From NCBI GenBank assembly GCA_047967505.1, contig CM106538.1: a DNA stretch of 64,000 nucleotides. The stretch is one strand, 5' to 3'. Origin of the DNA: Dipteris shenzhenensis. Taxonomy: Eukaryota; Polypodiophyta; Polypodiopsida; Gleicheniales. Positions within the stretch are counted from its first letter, which is position 1, and each line of letters starts with the position of its first letter. Under the pieces are notes generated by a model that worked only from the letters and a program-made list of their open reading frames with translations, searched no databases and was not told the origin of the DNA. Position numbers and translations under genes: made by a program. Below are positions 11,882 through 23,622 of the stretch, piece by piece.

Positions 11882-13028
11882 TTAAAATAGATTGAAAATA
11901 TTATTTGTATTTCCAGAATCATGCAGAGAAATTGTGTTTATTTTTGCCTTTGTTGTAGGGTCTTCAATGTATGGTTTTAGTCTGAAGCCATTTACTAGTT
12001 TGTTAAATGGATAACCATGGATATATGAGAGAAGAAACGTTCCTTGTTCATATGCCTCAAGTATTCTAAATGGACCATCATATTTGAGCTTGAATTTTCT
12101 TGGCATTTTTCCCAGTTTGGTGTTGAATATCAACACTAAATCTCCCTTTTTGAAAAGCTTAAACTTTATGTTTCTATTTATCCACGCTCCTCTTCTTCTT
12201 TGAATAATGTCAAATGTATGAGAACTTGTCAATTTATCCTCATCCAATTGTAAAAGTTGCTCCAATCTTGCATTGATGGAGTCTTCTGGGGAAAGTTTGT
12301 TGTTGTCAATTGCTACTCTCAAACTTCCTGCAATGAATTCCATGGGTACTACTGCCTCACATCCATACACTAGCCTGAAAGGTGTTAATCCTGTGGCTAC
12401 TTTATGAGATGTCCTTAGTGCCCAAAGTACTGAGTCTAAATGCTGATCCCAATCCTCTGGATGATCAGCAATGGTTCTTCTATAAACCTTTTTCATTAAC
12501 TTGTTTGTACTTTCAGCCAAACCATTGACTTGTGGGTAATATGCTGTAGACTTTTTGTGCAACATCATGTGCATTTTTATCATCTTTTTGATTGTTTTAT
12601 TTATGAAATGGGTCCCTCTATCAGATACAATCTCAATTGGAACACCAAATCTGGTAACAGCATTATGGTATAGAAAATGTGCAACTATTCTAGCTTTGCA
12701 TGTTTTGAGTGCAACATCCTCAACCCATTTTGTGCAATAATCAATAGCACCAAGTATATATTGATTATCGGAATATTCTGCTAGAGGCTTGATTGGTCCA
12801 ATAAAGTCCAATCCCCATTTTTGAAATGGATCCAATGGAAGGATGGTTGGTGTGGCATTCTCTATCCATTGGTCTATCATCTCTTTGGCAAGGTAGGCAT
12901 GATTTTGCATATTTGTGGGCATCCTTTAACACTGTGGGCCACCATAATCTAGCCTGCAAGATTTTCTTGCTTGTAATATCTCTTGAGAAATGTCCTCCTG
13001 CTACACCTCCATGTGCTTTTATTAACAC
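11882..13028 (-). pseudogene. Ty3/gypsy integrase domain of pol
   Basis: The catalytic core and C-terminal region lie in one 346-residue open frame (12922-11882). The three acidic residues are recognisable in WGLDFIGPI, SDRGTHF and YYPQVNGLAEST. The zinc-binding HHCC part lies just upstream in another frame (13028-12765), with the two His in HGGVAGGH and the two Cys in CLPCQ, so a one-base frame change separates the two halves. The C-terminal part shows the GPFRILE segment typical of plant gypsy integrases. No chromodomain is seen. This enzyme would insert retrotransposon DNA into the genome; here it cannot be made whole because of the frame break and the loss of a continuous pol frame upstream. 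Confidence 0.88.
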
Positions 13029-13213
13029 AGCTTTTTGCTTATGGTCCTAGACACATCTTCTGATGACCAAGTCAATGCCTCTTCTGTACAACACTCCAGC
13101 AATGATAAGAAAGGTCTGCTTTGTAACACCAACTTCTTTGTTTGATCTTGATTCATTGTTTTTGGGATTAGTCCATCAGTGAGAAAAAGTAAGATTTTGT
13201 CATACCAATTTGG

Positions 13214-14772
13214 CTACTCCTCAATTCGTACCATAAATAGATTTGCATCTAGAAGTTCATCTAGTATACCTATCAGAGGCTCTTCTAATTGCAGCCTGCT
13301 TAGATAATCTGCAATTACATTCTGCTTCCTTGGTCTATGAACAACTGTGTAGTCAAACTCTTGCAACAATAGCATCCATCTTGCTAATTTTCCTGTTAGA
13401 TGCCATTTGTTGACCAAGTAAATTAAAGCCTGTGGTCAACATGAAAATGTACTTTGTTAGCCAAAAGATAATGTCTGAATTTATTCAAAGCATACACCAT
13501 ACCAAGCGCTTCTCTTTCTGTTGTTGCATAGTTCTTTCCATGTTTTGTCATGATTCTGCTTGCATAATATATAGGTTAGAACCACTAAGGCGATTGTTGT
13601 TGCATGAGGATTGCTTCCACTACTGAATCCGATGCATCCACAAAGACTTTAAAAGGGAGAGACCAATCAGGGGATTGTAATATAGGAGCAACCATTAGTA
13701 TTTTCTTGAGAATGTTGAAAGCTTGTTCTTGAGGAGTGTCCCAGATGAATGGTTCACTATTTCATGTGAGCTTAGTAAGAGGATAACATATATCAGCAAG
13801 GTATCTTAGAAATCTGCAGTGCCATTTTATTTGGCCAATGAATCTCTATAGTTGCTTGACATTTTTGGGAGCCTTAGCATTTTGGATTGCTGGGACCTTG
13901 TCAGGGTCAATCTCCATGCCTTCTTGTGAGATAATATGTCCAAGGAGAATACCTCTACTGACAGCAAAAGCACATTTTGTTGGGTTTAAGCTCAGACCAG
14001 CAAATCTGCATTTAGCAAAGCATAATGACAAGTGATGCAAATGATCTATCCTTTTTCCAAATACTGAGAAGTCATCCAGAAATACCTTCATGAATGAGGT
14101 TAGGAACTCTACAAATACCTCTTGTATATATTTTTGGAAAGTGGGTGGTGCATTTTTCAATCCAAAGGTCATGGCATTGGATGCAAATACACCCCATTCT
14201 ATTACAAATGCAGTTTTATCTCTGTCTTCTGGAGCCATTCTGATCTAGTTATACCCATTGAAACCATCTACAAAACTATAAATCTCATGTCTAGCCACAA
14301 CATCAAGCAATGAATCACAAAATGGAAGAGGGAATGGATCAGTGATGGTTGCTGCATTCAACTTTATGTAATCAAGACATATTCACAGTTTCCCATTTTT
14401 CTTTGGAATAATAACAATTGGGGATAACCATGTCACATGTGTTAGTGAATATATGAAACCAACCGTCAACAAGTTATCAATTTCCTCCTTTACTAACTTG
14501 GCATAATTTGGATTCATTCTATATCTCCCTTGAGTGATTGGTACTGCATCTTTTTTGAGATTTATTCCATGTTGATAGAATGATGGATCTACCCCCTTCA
14601 TATCAGTGTAATGCCATGAAAAAATGTCCTTATACTGTTCTAATAACTTTCTGAGAGCCACTTTGAATGGTGGGGGAAGATTTGTACTTACCATGACTAT
14701 TTGTGGGTTGTCCTCGTCCCCCAAATTCATTTCTTCCAAGTCATCTTGTCTTACCCGCACACTCCTTTGCAT
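13214..14772 (-). pseudogene. Ty3/gypsy reverse transcriptase and RNase H region of pol
   Basis: Read right to left, 14772-14383 encodes the start of the reverse transcriptase (KDIFSWHYTDMKG; PIVIIPKKNGKL). Then 14238-13846 encodes the palm with VFLDDFSVFG, the gypsy form of the YxDD active site, and GLKNAPPTFQ. Next to it, around 13620-13430, broken frames give the RNase H signature YYASRIM and NYATTEREALGMVYAL, and 13417-13214 gives the segment before integrase (VVHRPRKQNVIADYLSRL). Stops between 14383 and 14238 and in the 13430-13846 stretch break the frame. The order and motifs leave little doubt about the family; activity is excluded. Confidence 0.88.
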
Positions 14773-15147
14773 TTGCTCTTCAAACTAAATTTCTACCTCT
14801 TGAATTGCTTGTTGTGATGATGTAGAAGCAAGAGATCTTTTTGCATCATTGCTGTTTGCATTTATAGCCGTTTTTGTAGATTCCCCTGTTAGAAGTTTTT
14901 CTGACTATGTTTCGATTCTGTTTTGTCCTGCAATAGCTAGAAGTGTGTCGGACTGCTGTGTTTTTGTCCATCCGAGTCAACATATTGATCAATAATTTTC
15001 ACAACATCAATTTAAAAAATAGGGAAGATAGTGGGGTTCCTTTTGAGAAAAATTTCTTCCTCATCTTCATCAATATTGGAAATCATATTAATGCCTTCTG
15101 CTTCTATTGGTTGTATTTTTCTGGAAAAACTTTTTGTAGAAGATAAG

Positions 15148-15470
15148 TTAACTTTGATTTTCTTTTTTCCCTTCCTGATAGTGATTCTCTCTGAGCCCCA
15201 ATCTTGCTTGACTTTGGTAGCTCTCATTACCCAAGAGCATGTTGTAAGCATAATCTTTTTCCTCCATTATGAGAACCACAAATGTAAGTATGAAGGTCAT
15301 ACCCATGATTGCAATTTCTTGCCCTCTCAAGATACCAAGAGGTTGGATTCTTCTTTGGTCAGCCATCCTCACTTGGAATGGTGCTGGAACCAGCTCATTA
15401 CAACAAAATTTTTTAAATATATTCTTTGATAGGATATTCACGTGCTTGAACCTCCATCAACTAAAACTTT
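15148..15470 (-). pseudogene. Ty3/gypsy aspartic protease region
   Basis: On the minus strand the phrase KVLVDGGSS, followed after a one-base frame change by VNILSKN, matches the retroviral-type aspartic protease active site (normally V-D-S/T-G-S/A). This copy has DGGS. Downstream, YAYNMLLG then SQARLG corresponds to the conserved Y-x-x-L-L-G-R-P-W segment that follows the protease fold, although the RPW part is lost. The protease would cut the Gag-Pol precursor. The nested copia element lies immediately upstream, between this domain and the gag-pol linker. Confidence 0.7.
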
Positions 15471-15587
15471 TGGAATATTCTATTAGATATGCTCAATGCC
15501 CCACCCTCCTGGTAACCACCAATGGTCCAAGGTGCTTAAGTTATAAGGCCCCCATATGAGGAGAAGCCATGTGTGAGCCCGGGACAT

Positions 15588-16151
15588 TGGATGGATCCTG
15601 ACTTGCATGTCAGATGAGGTCTATCAATGAGACCATTGATGGTAGAAAGGTGATTGTGTGGGAGCCCCTTATTCTTGCTGGGGCCTAGGGGCCAGCTCAG
15701 CTAGGGGGTCCCAGGAGGGCCAGCGGCTCCCCTGCTAGGGGTTCAGGGGTGAGAGCCCTCGAGGCGATGGTATAGGAAATATTCCTTGAATATTCCATGG
15801 ACGACTAGTCAGTTCCATCAACTAGGTTGACTAGTCGGCTCCCCCGACTAGGTTGACTAGTCGGTTCCACCGACTACGTTGATCGACTACCGCCCTCATA
15901 GCTATAAAGGGGTGACCTCCGTAGTCCATTGTATGAAATTAGTTCAGATCAGATCAGATCTTCCAGCTAGTAGCTCTTCACCTAGTATCTCTCTAGATCA
16001 CCATCTAAGCTCCACTGTGGGAGCGCACGGGTGGACGGAGCCATCATTTGTACTACATCAATATTGAAGGAAAATTTTTGTTCCTTTCCAGTTTGTTGTG
16101 TACTCTCTATTCTTTGTTCAGTTTCGGTTTCGCTACGCCGTGTAATTTAAA
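15588..16151 (+). repeat. Left LTR (possibly 5'-truncated) of the nested copia element
   Basis: Direct repeat of the sequence at about 19976-20525, beginning TGGATGGATCCTGACTTG and ending GCCGTGTAATTTAA. It contains a cluster of CGACTAGTCG-type palindromes (about 15809-15890), then a TATA box (TATAAAG, 15903-15909), then a pyrimidine-rich 3' portion: a normal promoter-to-R/U5 order. It runs directly into a CCHC zinc-knuckle frame, so the primer-binding site and most of gag were deleted. Many substitutions and small indels separate it from the right copy. Confidence 0.8.
15809..15890. promoter_or_regulatory. Palindrome cluster (CGACTAGTCG type) upstream of an LTR TATA box
   Basis: At least three GACTAGTC cores and several CCGACTA half-sites occur within about 80 bp, ending some 12 bp before the TATAAAG at 15903. 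The same cluster lies in the right LTR copy (about 20173-20262). Palindromes at regular spacing just upstream of a core promoter suggest binding sites for a dimeric transcription factor, but no factor is known to me for this motif. Confidence 0.5.
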
Positions 16152-19100
16152 ATGGGTCATATGGTTAAAGACTGCTATAAAAAGCAGAATGACATCATGA
16201 CTGGAAAATTGCAACAAGGCAATTATGCATCCTCTAGTAGACAGGGTGATGACAGAAATGAGCATCTGTTTATGGTGCAACACATGACCAATTCTATGAC
16301 AAGTGCAGAAGAAAGCAATGATGTGTGGTATGTTGACTCAGGTGCGTCAAACCACATGATAGGTCATGCAAAATGGATGAAGGATGCAAGGAAAATGGAA
16401 AGACCATGATTTGTGGAGATTGGTGATGATACTGCACATCCTATTGTGCAGATTGGTAAAATTCCTTTGTCTATGCAGGATGGAAAAAAGAAATACCTGT
16501 CTGATGTATTTCATGTCGCGAATATCACCAAGAACCTAGTTTCTATTGGTCAAATGATTGAGCAGGGCTTGCAGGGTAATCCTCATGGATGCTTTGTTGA
16601 GGATATAAAAAATAAAGGTCGCTTGATAGCAAAAGGGAAGAAGAAGGGCAAGATGTTTACGTTGGATGCAGACATGCCTGAATTGAGTGCAACAATGTTT
16701 GCACATGGGACTGGTGTAGTTGCAGATATTGATATTTAGCATAAATGCATTGGTCATGTTAATGTACACTGACTTAAATTAATGAAGGCCCAAAATATTA
16801 TTACAGGATTGCCTAAGTTCAAGGTTGCAGAAATGCATAAGGTATGTGAAGCCTGTCAATTTGGAAAACAGGCAAGGAAGCCATTTCCTAGACATGTTTA
16901 AGAGAGTAAGAGGCCATTGGAATTAATCCACTCTGATGTGTGGACTACTAAAGTTGCATCTATTGGAGGATGTCATTATTTTGTCACTTTTATTGATGAT
17001 TACAATATAAAAGATTGGGTGTATTTTATGCAAAAGAAAAGTGAAGTGTTTGGGCATTTCAAAGCTTTTAAAGCTATGGTTGAAAAAGAAACAGGCCTGC
17101 AAATAAAATGCCTAAGGTCAGATGGAGGGGGAGAGCCTCTCAAATGAGTTTGCAAGTTTCCTATAGGTGCATGGCATAAAATAGCAATATTCATGCAGTC
17201 ATACCCCACAGCAAAATGGACTTGTAGAAAGGAAAAATAGGCATATTGGAGAGGTATCTCGTGCCATGCTCAATGAAAAAAACCTGCCAGATTATTATTG
17301 GGCTGAAGCAGTTGCTACAATTATAGTCTACATAATGAACAAGACTCCCACTGCAGCAATACATGGCATGACGCCAGAGGAGAGGTATACTGGTAGGAAA
17401 CTAGATATTTCTCATTTGAAAGTTTTTGGTTGCATTGCCTATGTTCATGTGCCAGATGAGTTGAGATCCAAGTTGGATTCAAAAGCTGAGAAGTGCATCT
17501 TTATTGGTTATTCTTTGCAACAGAAAGGGTATAGATGCTATAACACTTCTACTCATAAGTTAACAGTGAGAAGAGATGTTGTTTTTGATGAGATGAGCAA
17601 TTGGTATAAACCAATAAATGTGATTGATCATGTAGATGCACAAAATGGTAATGCTGCACAGAATTCATAGCAACAATCACAAAATATTAGTGGACCTATA
17701 GTGTCCTCTAGCAGTGGTTCACATACTTTGCCATGGATAGGCAGATTGAGATCAAGAGGATCTCCTCAAAGCAATGCGGATAGTGGTATGCAAGTATCAC
17801 GAAAAGAAAAAGAGAAAGTAGATCAGCCCATGGTTGATGTGAATGCAGGTCACTCTTATGTGGATGGTGAATCCAGTGGCTCAGAATAGAGCCTTGATGA
17901 TGAGTTGGGTATTCCTTCTGTTGTTACACCTGGAGTAAGGAAGACAAGGGATGTTTTGAAAGCACCTGCTAGTGAGCCTATTTTGTGCAGGTATACCAGA
18001 GCTAGGTATCCTATGGATAGGCTGAATTATGATGGATTTATAGCCATTCACTATGCCTATATGGTCAAAGTGATACATGAACCAGAACCCACTTCTTTTG
18101 AGGAAGCCATGGGAAAAGAAAAATGGGAGAAAAGCCATGGATGAAGAAATGGATACCTTGGAAGCAAATGCTACATGGGAATTGGTCCCTTTGCCTAAAG
18201 ACAAGAATGCAATTGGCTGCAAGTGGGTTTATAAGGTGAAGCACAATGCAGATGGTTCTGTGAACAGATACAAGGCAAGATTAGTTGTCAAGGGGTATGC
18301 ACAGACATATGGCATTGATTATGAAGAAACATTTAGTCTAATTACAAGGATGGCAACCGTAAGAGTAGTCATTGCTATGGCTGCATCAAAGGGATGGTCT
18401 TTACATCAGATGGATGTAAAGAATGCTTTCTTGCATGGTGATTTGCAAGAAGAGGTCTATATGGAGTAGCCACCAGGTTATGTTCATGCTGTTCATCTTG
18501 AGTTTGTTTGCAAGTTGAAGAAAGCCTTGTATGGCTTGAAGCAAGCACCCAGAGCATGGTCTGATAAGATAGGACAGTATCTTGTCACTATTGGCTTTCA
18601 GATTTCCAAGGCATATTTCTCACTTTATGTGAGAAAAACAAAGAAAGGCATTATGGTGCTTGTCATTTATGTTGATGATTTGATCATCACAAGTGATAGT
18701 GATGAAGATATCCTTCATGTGAAAATGCTATTGAAGCAGAAGTTTGAGATGAAGGATTTGGGAGAGCTGCGTTACTTCTTGGGCATTGAGGTGATTAGAT
18801 CCACAAGTGGGATATGGCTCTTGCAGAGGCAGTATGGATTGGACATGCTGTCCAAATATGGGATGACAGGCTATAAGCCTATTTCAGTTCCTTTGGAGCA
18901 AAATGTGAAATTGAGCGTAGATGCAAGTGAGCTTCTGGAAGACCTTACTATGTACAGACGCATAGTAGGAAGTTCGATTTATATGACTATTACCACCAGG
19001 CCAGATTTGAGCTATGCTGTTGGGTTGGTAAGTCAGTTTATGCAGGCTCTAAGGAAACCGCACTTGGATGCGGCTAGACGCATATTGAGGTATGTGAAGT

Positions 19101-19671
19101 CCACATTACAATATGGACTATTTTATCAGATTGGGGTTCAGATACAGTTGCATGGATACACTGATGCTGATTGGGCTAGTAGTATTTCTGATAGACAATC
19201 TAAAGTGGATATATGTTCTCTTTTAGGAGTGCTGCAGTCACTTGGAGCAGCAAGAAACAGCCTACAGTTGCCTTATCAAGCACAGAGGTTGAGTATAGGG
19301 GTGCAACAATGGCTGCATGTGAGGTAGCTTGGTTGCATAAGCTACTTTATGATATGCATCAGTCTACAGATGGGCCAGTTGTCATTTATTGTGACAACAT
19401 GAGTAGTATACACTTGGCAAATAACCCAATCTATCATCCTAAAACAAAGCACATTGAGGTGCATTATCACTATGTGCAGGAGAAGGTTCTAGTAGGTTTT
19501 ATTGATCTAGTTTATGTCAGCACGGAGGATCAGGTAGCTGACATATTCATGAAGGCATTGGGTGCAGAGAAGCTGCGCAAGTTTAGTGACCTGCTTGGTG
19601 CACAGGAATTGGGACTGAGATTGAGGGGGAGTGTTGAGATATTGAGCTCCACTCGTGATATCCCAGGGTGA
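16152..19671 (+). pseudogene. Ty1/copia pol (zinc knuckle, protease, integrase, RT, RNase H)
   Basis: Broken frames on the plus strand give, in order: the end of a CCHC knuckle (MGHMVKDCYKK), the protease active site YVDSGASNHM near 16330, integrase with IHSDVW, LRSDGGGE and TPQQNGLVERK-like acidic sites (about 16850-17650), and reverse transcriptase (about 18150-19050) with [33 protein letters not shown] and the YVDD active site near 18670. RNase H follows (19213-19671) with STEVEYRGA, YCDNMSS and KHIEVHYHYV. In-frame stops include TGA near 16408, TAG near 16737 and TAG near 18467, and frame changes occur at about 17147 and 19200. It is a dead copy of a standard plant copia polyprotein. Integrase before RT separates it from gypsy elements. 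Confidence 0.92.
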
Positions 19672-20526
19672 CCATTGTGCATTTATGTCACTGACTTGTT
19701 AGTTGCAGATGCAGTTGGTACACTGCCCATGAATAATAGTTGGATGACAACTATCTTTATGTACTCTAGTTAGTGGCTCAGCTAGTATGCCACCTTAGTT
19801 AGCTGAGTTTGGTTTGAGACCCACATATAGGGTTCACCTATTCTTTTAGAGTTCTTTTGGCTTTCACAACTAAGAAGAGGAAAAGTATTTTCAGCCTCCA
19901 TCTTTGTGTATTTTCCCCCGTTGTGTATGTGAGAAAGCTGCAAGTGAGACTCCTTCCTCTCTCCCACTCTCTTCATAGATGGATCCTGACTTGCATGTCA
20001 AATGAGGTCTATCAACAATGAGACTGTTGATGGTAGAAAGGTGATTGTGTGGGAGCCCCTTATTCTTGTTGGGGCCTGAGGGATCCCAAGGGGGCCAGCG
20101 GCCCCCTTGGTGGGGGTTCGAGGCGAGAGCCCTCGAGGCGATGGTATAGGAAATATTCCCCAAATATTCCATGGACGACTAGTCGGTTCAAGCGACTAGG
20201 TTGACTAGTCGACTCCACCGACTAGGTTGACTAGTCGGTTCCATCGACTACATTGATCTGACTACTGCTCTCATAGCTAAAAGAGGCGACCTCCCAAGTC
20301 CATTGTATCAGATCAGTTTAGATCATATCAGATCTTCCAGCTAGTAGCTCTTCACCTAGTATCTGTCTAGATCGCCATCTAAGCTCCACTGTGGGAGCGG
20401 ACGGGTGGACGGAGCCATCATCTGTACTACATCAGTATTAAAGGAAAATTTTTGTTCCTCTCTAGTTTGCTGTGTACTCTCTATTCTTTGTTGAGTTTCT
20501 ATTCTGCTGCGCCGTGTAATTTAACA
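19632..20526 (+). repeat. Right LTR of the nested copia element, probably 895 bp
   Basis: It follows the polypurine tract TTGAGGGGGAG, starts TGTTGAG and ends TTTAACA, so it has the TG...CA ends expected of an LTR. Only its last 550 bp (from about 19976) match the left copy. The TATA position of the left copy is changed here (AGCTAAAAG near 20275), so this copy has lost its TATA box. Confidence 0.6.
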
Positions 20527-20632
20527 TTTTTTCCCTCTTGTATAGTACATCAATGAGTGGTACTTGATAGTCCACATCTTCAATTGTAAATGTATAAGTG
20601 TATGGGGAGTTTCTTCTTCAGCATCACTTGCT

Positions 20633-21201
20633 TTATTGTTTTGTGTATGTATGTGACTCTTGTGTTAGAAATCCCTTGCAAATCTGATGTTTGAAGGCTG
20701 GGACTAAATTCAATAATTGGTCAAGAGTGATTTGAACTTGTGACTCCATAAGCTTTTGGTAAAAGAGTGTATGGTCCTCTTGTTTTGTATTGAAACCTTC
20801 TTTTTTCTCATTGTCCGTCATCATAGGCATCTGGCTTTTTTCTGCTGTGATGGAATGTAGCACATCTTGCGGTTCTGCTTTTAGATCTTTGTTTTCCCTT
20901 TCTGGTATTTTTGACCCTGTTCTGTCTGTAGAATGCATATGCTGTTGTGCAGATGTGCCTTGTTATGAGGAAGCTTTTTTTGTGTAGTTTCTCTATATTG
21001 CAATCAGTTTTGATATCTTTTGACTGCTTTGAGGAGCTTAAGCCTGGTTGCCCTCTTTGGTTTATAGTGCAGATGTACTGCTATTGCTGGATCTGTTATA
21101 TTGACTGATGCCCTTACCTTTGTTAATGTGATGCTCTTTTTTGACATCCTATGAAGCATTGTTGGCAAGTACTTGTTGCAATGCTTTGTTTCTTGTCTCA
21201 T
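20633..21201 (-). pseudogene. Gypsy gag-pol linker region
   Basis: Two broken minus-strand open segments (21201-21004 and 20938-20633) lie between the gag knuckles and the nested copia element. The second includes VQITLDQLLNLVPAFKHQI, resembling the leucine-rich segment that precedes the protease in plant gypsy polyproteins. No catalytic motif is expected here. It marks the gag-proximal side of the copia insertion. Confidence 0.5.
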
Positions 21202-21469
21202 TTTGATTAGGCCAATTCATTGCTTGGCATTGTCTCCATTTGTTTGTCCCAATCCTTGTATAGGCTTTGTATTTTGTGACCTTATAACTGCTAATGCATG
21301 AGTAGTATTCGGACTTTGTTGATTGTTGTAACTATTAGCCAGATTATGAGGAGTGATATATACCATATTCACTCCTGGAGGTTGTTGTTGTGGACTATTT
21401 TGATTGTTTCTTCCATCATAATGGATGATTGGCATACCTCTTTCCCCACATTGTTTACACTAAAGTTCA

Positions 21470-21760
21470 CATTGTGGGCCTTGCCTATGGCCATCCATGC
21501 CACAATAAGTGCATGCCTGGTGTTGTCCTTGCTATTGTTGTTGTTGATGTCCCCATTGTCACTGAATTTGCCTTCTAGGGGCTGCATTTTAAATATCTTT
21601 GTTGGCATGGCCTTGCTACTGCTACTTGATTGGCAGGTATGGCTAGCTCTTGATTGTGTTGTTGTTGTACATAGGGTGGTACCCTCCCTCTATAGTTCGG
21701 GTTGTACCAACATCTTTCTTTGTCATGGTTATCTTTCTTGCAAAATTCACATGGAATCTT
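21470..21760 (-). pseudogene. Gypsy Gag zinc-knuckle region
   Basis: On the minus strand CEFCKKDNHDKERC fits the CCHC knuckle C-x2-C-x4-H-x4-C exactly, and about 200 bp further on CTYCGMDGHRQGPQC is a near-CCHC motif. They are in different frames, so the region is frameshifted. Such knuckles bind the element's RNA during packaging. The intervening sequence is Asn/Gln-rich. Confidence 0.65.
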
Positions 21761-21836
21761 TTGGGGCTATGGTGCTTGAGGTGGTGGCTTCGAGCTTTGA
21801 AGCTACTCCTTGATCATTTTCTCCAGCTTGGAGATT

Positions 21837-23016
21837 TTATTTGCTATCTTTTTTGCCGTGGATTTTTCTAATTTTTTGCTTCTTTTCTTTCTTTTTCTTC
21901 TTGGAATATTCTTCTTCATCTTCATCTTCTTTGGATGAGGTAGCTTCTTCTTCATCCGTGTCTTCTTCTGCTTCACTATCTGTGTCTATATCGGATTCGG
22001 ATTGTGGTAGCTTCTTCTTCATCCGTGTCTTCTTCTGCTTCACTATCTGTGTCTATATCGGATTCGGATTGTGAATCTGAATGCTTTTTCTTCCTTGTCT
22101 TCTTGGACTTGGATACTATACCAAGTCTCCTTTCTGTCCGTTGTGCTGCTTCTACCAAATTATTAAAGTCATTTGCCCCTCCAAGTTGGTCCCTGCCAGC
22201 TACTATGGTTCTCAGTTTTTTGTTTAATCCTTTGCAAAAATAATCCCCCAGTTGCTCCTGGTGGGTGGGTTGTTGGTCTACTGTTAGTCTTTTGTTGAGG
22301 TTTCGAAACATCTGAGAATAATCTTCAACCATAAGATCTTTATGTTTCATAGTTCTCAGTTTCTTGAGGATATCCTTCGGAGTTTTTTCTTTTCTGAAAC
22401 AACTCAAGAATGCTCCTTTAAATGTGTCATAGTCAGCAAAATGGGCAACACCATATTGCATAAACTAGTTCATTACTTTACCATTGAAGGTAGCTGCAAA
22501 TTGTTCTTTCTTGGTAGCATCTGGCAATTGTCCAAATCCACTAGCTATCCATCGTGTCTCAAACTGTCCAACATGACTATCAGGATCTTCTTTATTTTTG
22601 CCAGTAAATTTGGCTGCTTTGACTAGTGGGTTTTGCATCTTTGGTTGTACCGGTGCACTAGCTTGTACTGGGGAGGTCTTCTTTTTGGGAGGTTTGGGGA
22701 GGGGATTGAAATTCAGCCTCTATCTTGCACTCACAAATACATTAGTTGCAATATTTGCTGCAGGTGCTCTTTGTAGGAGTTCTTGTGTAGGACTGGGCAG
22801 CATCAGTTTTTGTAATTTAGCTTGTGCTTCATGTAGTTCCCTCCCCTGTAATGAATTGTCTAAGGAACTTGTGCCACTTGGAATATAATCAAAGTCATGT
22901 AGAATGTTGTCAAGATCTTCCGTTTGTGATGCAGTGTCTTCCCGACTTCTATTTTGTGTGAAATATGCAATACCAATGTGACGTGGAGAGATATCTTCCT
23001 CAGGCCTATTTGACAT
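21837..23016 (-). pseudogene. Gypsy Gag (capsid) region with acidic C-terminal tract
   Basis: The minus-strand frame starts near 23016 (MSNRPEEDISPRHIG). After a break it continues from about 22640 through a retrotransposon-gag-like capsid segment that includes FKGAFLSCFRKEKTPKDIL and LVEAAQRTERRLG (22461-22115). An in-frame TAG interrupts it just before 22461. The capsid is followed by a Ser/Asp/Glu-rich tract, then a Lys-rich tail (22043-21837). A 67-bp tandem duplication inside the acidic tract (21941-22074) shifts the frame. Gag would form the virus-like particle; this copy cannot be translated through. Confidence 0.75.
21941..22074 (-). repeat. 67-bp tandem duplication inside gypsy gag
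   Basis: The sequence starting TAGCTTCTTCTTCATCCGTG at 21941 repeats at 22008, exactly 67 bp later and nearly identical through GGATTCGGATTGTG. Both copies encode the acidic run DIDTDSEAEEDTDEEEAT. Because 67 is not a multiple of three, the duplication disrupts the reading frame. Confidence 0.9.
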
Positions 23017-23622
23017 GGATTGTGCTTCCCATGAAATAAATGGAGGAAGTTTTACTCATTGGATTTCAGTCGATGGATTGTTCTTGAGTTTGAAGCCTCG
23101 AATGCTGCTCTGCCTATTGCGACTCCATGTTGATCTGGGATTGTAGTTGTTGTAGTTGCTTGTTGTTGTTTTTTATGTTGTCTATTGCTCATCTTTTTCT
23201 TGTTTGTAATCCGATTGTTGTATTGATTCGTTGTTGTTTGTTGTTGGTCTTCTTTCCATCGGTAATCTGACTATTGTTGTCTACAGAATTTTGTATAGAC
23301 GCAGTCTAGCTTGTTTGGTTGTAGCTCGCCTCGGTGGTGGCTAGTCGATTTGAATGAATTGTATGCAGGTTTTGTAGTAATGCAAACAACGTAGATATGG
23401 GGTGTGAACTATGAATGACCGTTCACTGCTCCAGCCTCGCTATCATATTCGGTTGGGTTGTGGGTTTGTATGAATGGCGTACTTGCAGGAGAAGATTATT
23501 TAGTAAATCTATTTTTTCTTCGACTTGCTTTTGTGTTTGTGGAGTTGTTGCTTTGCTATCTCTGCTATTGATCTCAGCATGAAGCAGAGACTGTAGGAAT
23601 GAATGCTATGAGGATCGCCAAA

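Larger units (their letters stand above)
15588..20527 (+). mobile_element. Decayed Ty1/copia retrotransposon nested in the gypsy element
   Basis: A copia-type pol (protease, integrase, RT, RNase H in that order) lies on the plus strand between two direct repeats of about 550 bp (15588-16151 and about 19976-20525). The right-hand repeat is preceded, straight after the polypurine tract at 19624-19630, by about 345 bp that begin TGTTGAGATATTGAG and are missing on the left. Either the full LTR is about 895 bp (19632-20526, TG to ACA) and the left copy lost its first third, or two different LTR families are fused. The sequence ACAT lies just left of the left repeat and at the right end, a possible short target duplication. 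No primer-binding site or N-terminal gag follows the left repeat, and pol has many breaks, so it is dead and relatively old. Confidence 0.85.
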
